Below, in pieces: positions 60,866-64,000 of a DNA stretch of 64,000 bases (positions are counted from its first letter, which is position 1; each line of letters starts with the position of its first letter). The stretch covers positions 41,678,238 to 41,742,237 of the forward strand of contig JAKTNV010000005.1 in NCBI GenBank assembly GCA_022747635.1. The letters run 5' to 3'. The notes beneath the pieces are model-generated. The model saw only the letters and a program-made list of their open reading frames with translations. It ran no database searches and was not told the origin of the DNA. The translations under genes and the position numbers were made by a program. Origin of the DNA: Hetaerina americana. Lineage: Eukaryota; Arthropoda; Insecta; Odonata; Calopterygidae.

Positions 60866-61440
60866 CGCCGGTATGTGAGGCGGATAGACCAACGGGGGAG
60901 AGTTCTCCGTGTCCCGAGGTGTAAGGGAGAGGAGGAGAGGTTTGGGTCGGTTGGAAGTGGCCGAGGGGAGAGAGTGAGTGGGCCCGCGAGGAGGCGCGGC
61001 GGCGGCGGCGTTTTAGTGGGCGTGGCAGTCGTGGGCGTGCTCATCCCAAGCGATTGAGATTGATATGGGTCGAAAGACAATGCGCCCCTCCGAGGGGGGA
61101 AAGGTCAATGGGGTGACGTGGTCGGGAGTCGCGGTGGGTAGTGTGGGGTCTCCTGTACGGGGGTGGAAGGGGGGATCTTCTGAGGAGGAGGCACACGAAC
61201 TCCTGCATCCTCCGTGGAGGGCGGGGGAGAAAGAAGGAACCAAAGGGGAGGCGGGCAGGTACGCTCGTGTAAACGATGCGTATGCATGTTCCCTTTCTTT
61301 TTGTCCTCTGAAGGACGGTGAATGCACACTAGGTGGAGTTGACTCGTAAAGGAGAGGAAGTCGTTTGTAAGGGGACGAGATTAAATAAAGGGGAGAGCGG
61401 GGTGGAGGGAAGGGAGCCCGAGGGGTGTGGCGCAGGTTTT
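60866..61440. repeat. G-rich purine island
   Basis: G/A-rich + strand over about 570 bp (gagaggaggagaggtttggg; ggaggcgcggcggcggcggcg; ggagagcggggtggagggaag). Pyrimidine-only peptides on the minus strand are compositional. Confidence 0.55.
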
Positions 61441-62394
61441 CTGTCGGGGTTTCTGCGAAGGTCGCCATGGTGGAAGGCGCGGACTAGGAGTTCTTAAAGT
61501 TAATGGCTCGAGTGGAATCTCATCTCTTCCATTGCTCAGTCGCGAGACCGCAAATAGGAGTGCTGAGGCCTGGAATTATACCTGCCTGGGCATTTTGTCT
61601 GTTCTCAGTTATCCTCTAGAACACTTTACTGGATTTATGTTATCACTCGTAAAAATCTCACATATTTTATAATAAAACTCCCATTTGAGGGGCATCTGGT
61701 GGTTTTTGCAATCAATGTTGAAACTAATCTTAATCGAAATACTCACGATTTTTAAAAACTGGAACATCCTCCAAGCTGATGAAAGTTTTTGATATAATTC
61801 AATGCCATTGGAAACTTATATAATCATTGTTGACAATTTTATTCAATAGTCCTCTACAAAATTTGTATTATGGTAAGTCTTTGTTGAAAGATATGTAAGT
61901 ACTAGTACTTTCTTACCTTCAAAAATTTTTGGCAGTACCCATCGTATGTTTTATTTTAGATAAATTGTCTTAGAATGCCGTTGATTAAAATTGAAAAATA
62001 TTATGCTTCTTACTAGCATAAATCACAGAAATAAATTTGCGGGGCTAACGGAACAATTACACGAAAACAAACTGTTAGAAAAACTTGATCCTGTGTGAAA
62101 TAGGTCAGGTGTGTCAGGAATTACTGGTACAGCGATATTTAATTTTTTATTCGTAGCTCATTATTAGTCATAGCAAAGTTTGTGGTGGTCTTGATGGGCC
62201 ACATGTTATTTTCAAGTGTGTAAAAGTCACCCAAATTCTGTACAACTAAACAAATATGACCCAACTTACCTGTTAAATGGCCTAACGGTCATTTTTGTCT
62301 AATTTAGATCGCCACTAGAAGTTTTTTTTTTACTTTTCTACGTCTGGATCCAATTAATTTCTGCTTGTCATTCTGCCGAGTTTTTCGTTGATAT
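61441..62394. other. Spacer, no gene seen
   Basis: AT-rich after 61600. A Sox-type AACAAT lies at 62052-62057. No exon seen. Confidence 0.5.
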
Positions 62395-62660
62395 CTCCCA
62401 GTGGAAGTTGAAGTGGATCCAATGTGGATCCACGTGAGCACTCGAAGAATATTAATGGTGTTTCTAAATGCAAAAGGCAGCGCCAGTCGGGGACGGACAT
62501 CGTCGGAGGTGGCGGGCATGTCGGGGTCGTCGTCTGTAAACATTTCACGTTTCACGACGGAAGCGCAAGCCCGCGCTCCCAAAACGATCGCATTTGCACT
62601 CGGTCATGTCCGCATGCATATGCATGCTGCCAGAGATGAGGGGTGGGATTTAACGGATGG
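62395..62660. promoter_or_regulatory. Candidate slit intronic enhancer with a POU-dimer palindrome
   Basis: Balanced, GC-moderate DNA unlike the islands. It contains a perfect 16-bp palindrome GCATGCATATGCATGC (62612-62627) whose core ATGCATATGCAT is the MORE element bound by POU-factor dimers. It also has ACGTG at 62432-62436 (the core recognised by Sim:Tango), a forkhead-like TGTAAACA at about 62535-62542, and a 9-bp hairpin GTGGATCCA/TGGATCCAC at 62413-62433. Both strands are also open here (92 and 121 codons) without a recognised domain. The enhancer role is inference from motif content and from known POU and bHLH-PAS control of slit. Confidence 0.35.
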
Positions 62661-62684
62661 AGTGGAGATGGACGAATCCATTTG

Positions 62685-63005
62685 GAAAATACTGAGTATC
62701 CCCCTTAGTTTCGTCCGTCATCGCGTCCATAACCTCTCCCACCCCACTTCCTCTCCAACCTGCTAAAGCTCCTCGACCCATGGTTCCCCACGCCCAGCAC
62801 TCTTCCGCCCTTCTCATAGAGCCGGATAATACTGCTCCTATCACGTCACCGAAAAGGGCGGAATGGCTTTTGGGGAATTTGGAGGAAACGCGTCCTTTCC
62901 CCCGTCATTCCGTAAATAGGGCGGAAAAATGCCGTATAGAGAGGTTTATAGAGGGGAGACAGTGGGAAGGAGACAGGTAGGGAACGAAGCCAAAGGCATT
63001 TTTGG
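62685..63005. repeat. Weak bipolar island
   Basis: C/T-rich at 62695-62810, then purine-rich at 62850-62985 (ggaggaaacg, gaggggagacagtgggaagg). Confidence 0.35.
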
Positions 63006-64000
63006 ACTGAGCGAGGTGCTCTCTGAAGAATACCTGCGGTTGTTGGGTGATATTGGTTCCAAGATGGATCGGTTATTTCTTATCCAATGGCCCCTTCACA
63101 CCGAGCTCAAAAGACAGAAATCTTTGAGGGGTTGGTTGCGCTCATGAAAGAGGAAGAGATATAAATTTAATTTTCAGCCCCAAGGATTTCGGATGATCTG
63201 CTGCCAAACTCTATCCCCTGTCCACAAACGCCTACCGTCCTTGAGAAAATTCCCCATACGATTTCCGCGCAAAGCGTGTTATAGCCAATGCATATCTAGC
63301 AGCCTTCCTTGCAAGCATTCTAGACATTCAATGGCTGAAAATTAGCAATCGCAGACATGGAAAGCAATCGCTTGTCCATATATTTATTTTGCTTACTTAG
63401 TATACATATATCTTCGTGTCTCCTACGCTTTTAAGGCTACTATTATTAGATTGAATTTCCTCATTCTGAGCTTTCTATTTTATTTTTCCTCGTTTGCTTT
63501 TTCTTCGTCGATTCAATCGAACCTCAAAATGTACTCGTATTCATTGCATTAAAATTTGTTCGATAGGCGTATTTTTCACTCGCTCTCAGTAACGCGCTTT
63601 TTAATCATCGGGTCCTAGCGTGAGATATTCATCAGTTGTCTGTAGCACCACCTTTTTTTGGCTTCTTTCTACTTAATTCTTGTGTAACCCGTTCTTTTTG
63701 ACACCCCTATGCTTGTATCCACGAGGCATTTCCCTGATTTTTTATTGCATGTCTGTGTTGTTTGCTTTTGACCCTTCTTTGTTTGAGCTAATTTCTTAGC
63801 TATGAGATATTTTCCTTTGGTGTGAATTTGGATTGGTTTTTGTAGTTTTATTAAATGGTTTTATCTGAAAGTTTCAATTAGCACCCAGAAGGTAACATTG
63901 GTTTCTAAGTTCCTTATGTGCGTTGAAGTTTTAATGACAACGAGCTTTTTCCTTTGCAAAGAGTCTTTAGTTTCCCTCGGAAAGTTTTACCAATAAAATG
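63006..64000. other. Spacer to the window end, no gene seen
   Basis: Balanced then AT-rich and T-rich on +. No exon for the second LRR domain of slit was found. Confidence 0.5.

Noticed and set aside
62401..62766. 121-codon plus and 92-codon minus frames
   Set aside because: No recognised domain on either strand; the regulatory-motif reading explains the balanced composition at least as well.

Overview
The window is noncoding-rich animal DNA with one recognisable protein gene: the 3' half of the first leucine-rich-repeat domain of slit, the secreted Robo ligand, on the + strand. Three exons are visible (48487-48558, 48851-48922, 50570-50889). Their exon phases are consistent and all have consensus splice sites. 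The residues fit arthropod Slit best: the end of the first LRR C-cap here reads ADLHEAEMKCS, against ADLHDQEFKCSG as I recall Drosophila Slit. I infer an arthropod, probably an insect, with large introns. I cannot name the species.

Layout. Positions 1-48486 hold no exon I can support, so this is a very large slit intron, its upstream flank, or both. The exons and two short introns occupy 48487-50889. Positions 50890-64000 again hold no exon I can support and are probably the next slit intron. AT-rich spacers alternate with about 30 islands of roughly 200-900 bp that are GC-richer and strongly strand-asymmetric, either pyrimidine-rich or purine-rich on the + strand. Most long open frames in the window are by-products of these islands and look like low-complexity Pro/Ser/Leu or Arg/Gly/Glu peptides. 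Several islands switch abruptly from one polarity to the other.

Mobile and repeated DNA. The second visible slit intron carries an internally deleted, frameshifted mariner (DD34D) copy, 49551-50490, antisense to slit, with degenerate terminal inverted repeats between two TA dinucleotides. A truncated tRNA-derived SINE lies just upstream of it. Two better SINE-like elements lie at 15818-16015 (+) and 56285-56480 (-). Fold-back structures include a 22-bp perfect inverted repeat between two (AT)n tracts (3336-3491), a 57-bp imperfect inverted repeat around a hammerhead-ribozyme-like loop (58008-58153), and a pre-miRNA-like hairpin nested in a 175-bp inverted repeat (6201-6375).

Regulation. A perfect POU-dimer palindrome (ATGCATATGCAT, 62614-62625), with an ACGTG bHLH-PAS core and a forkhead-like site within 200 bp, lies downstream of the visible slit exons. 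Drosophila slit midline expression is known to depend on Sim:Tango, Sox and the POU factor Drifter, so this is a reasonable enhancer candidate. No rRNA gene, intact tRNA gene, CRISPR array or bacterial-type operon was seen.
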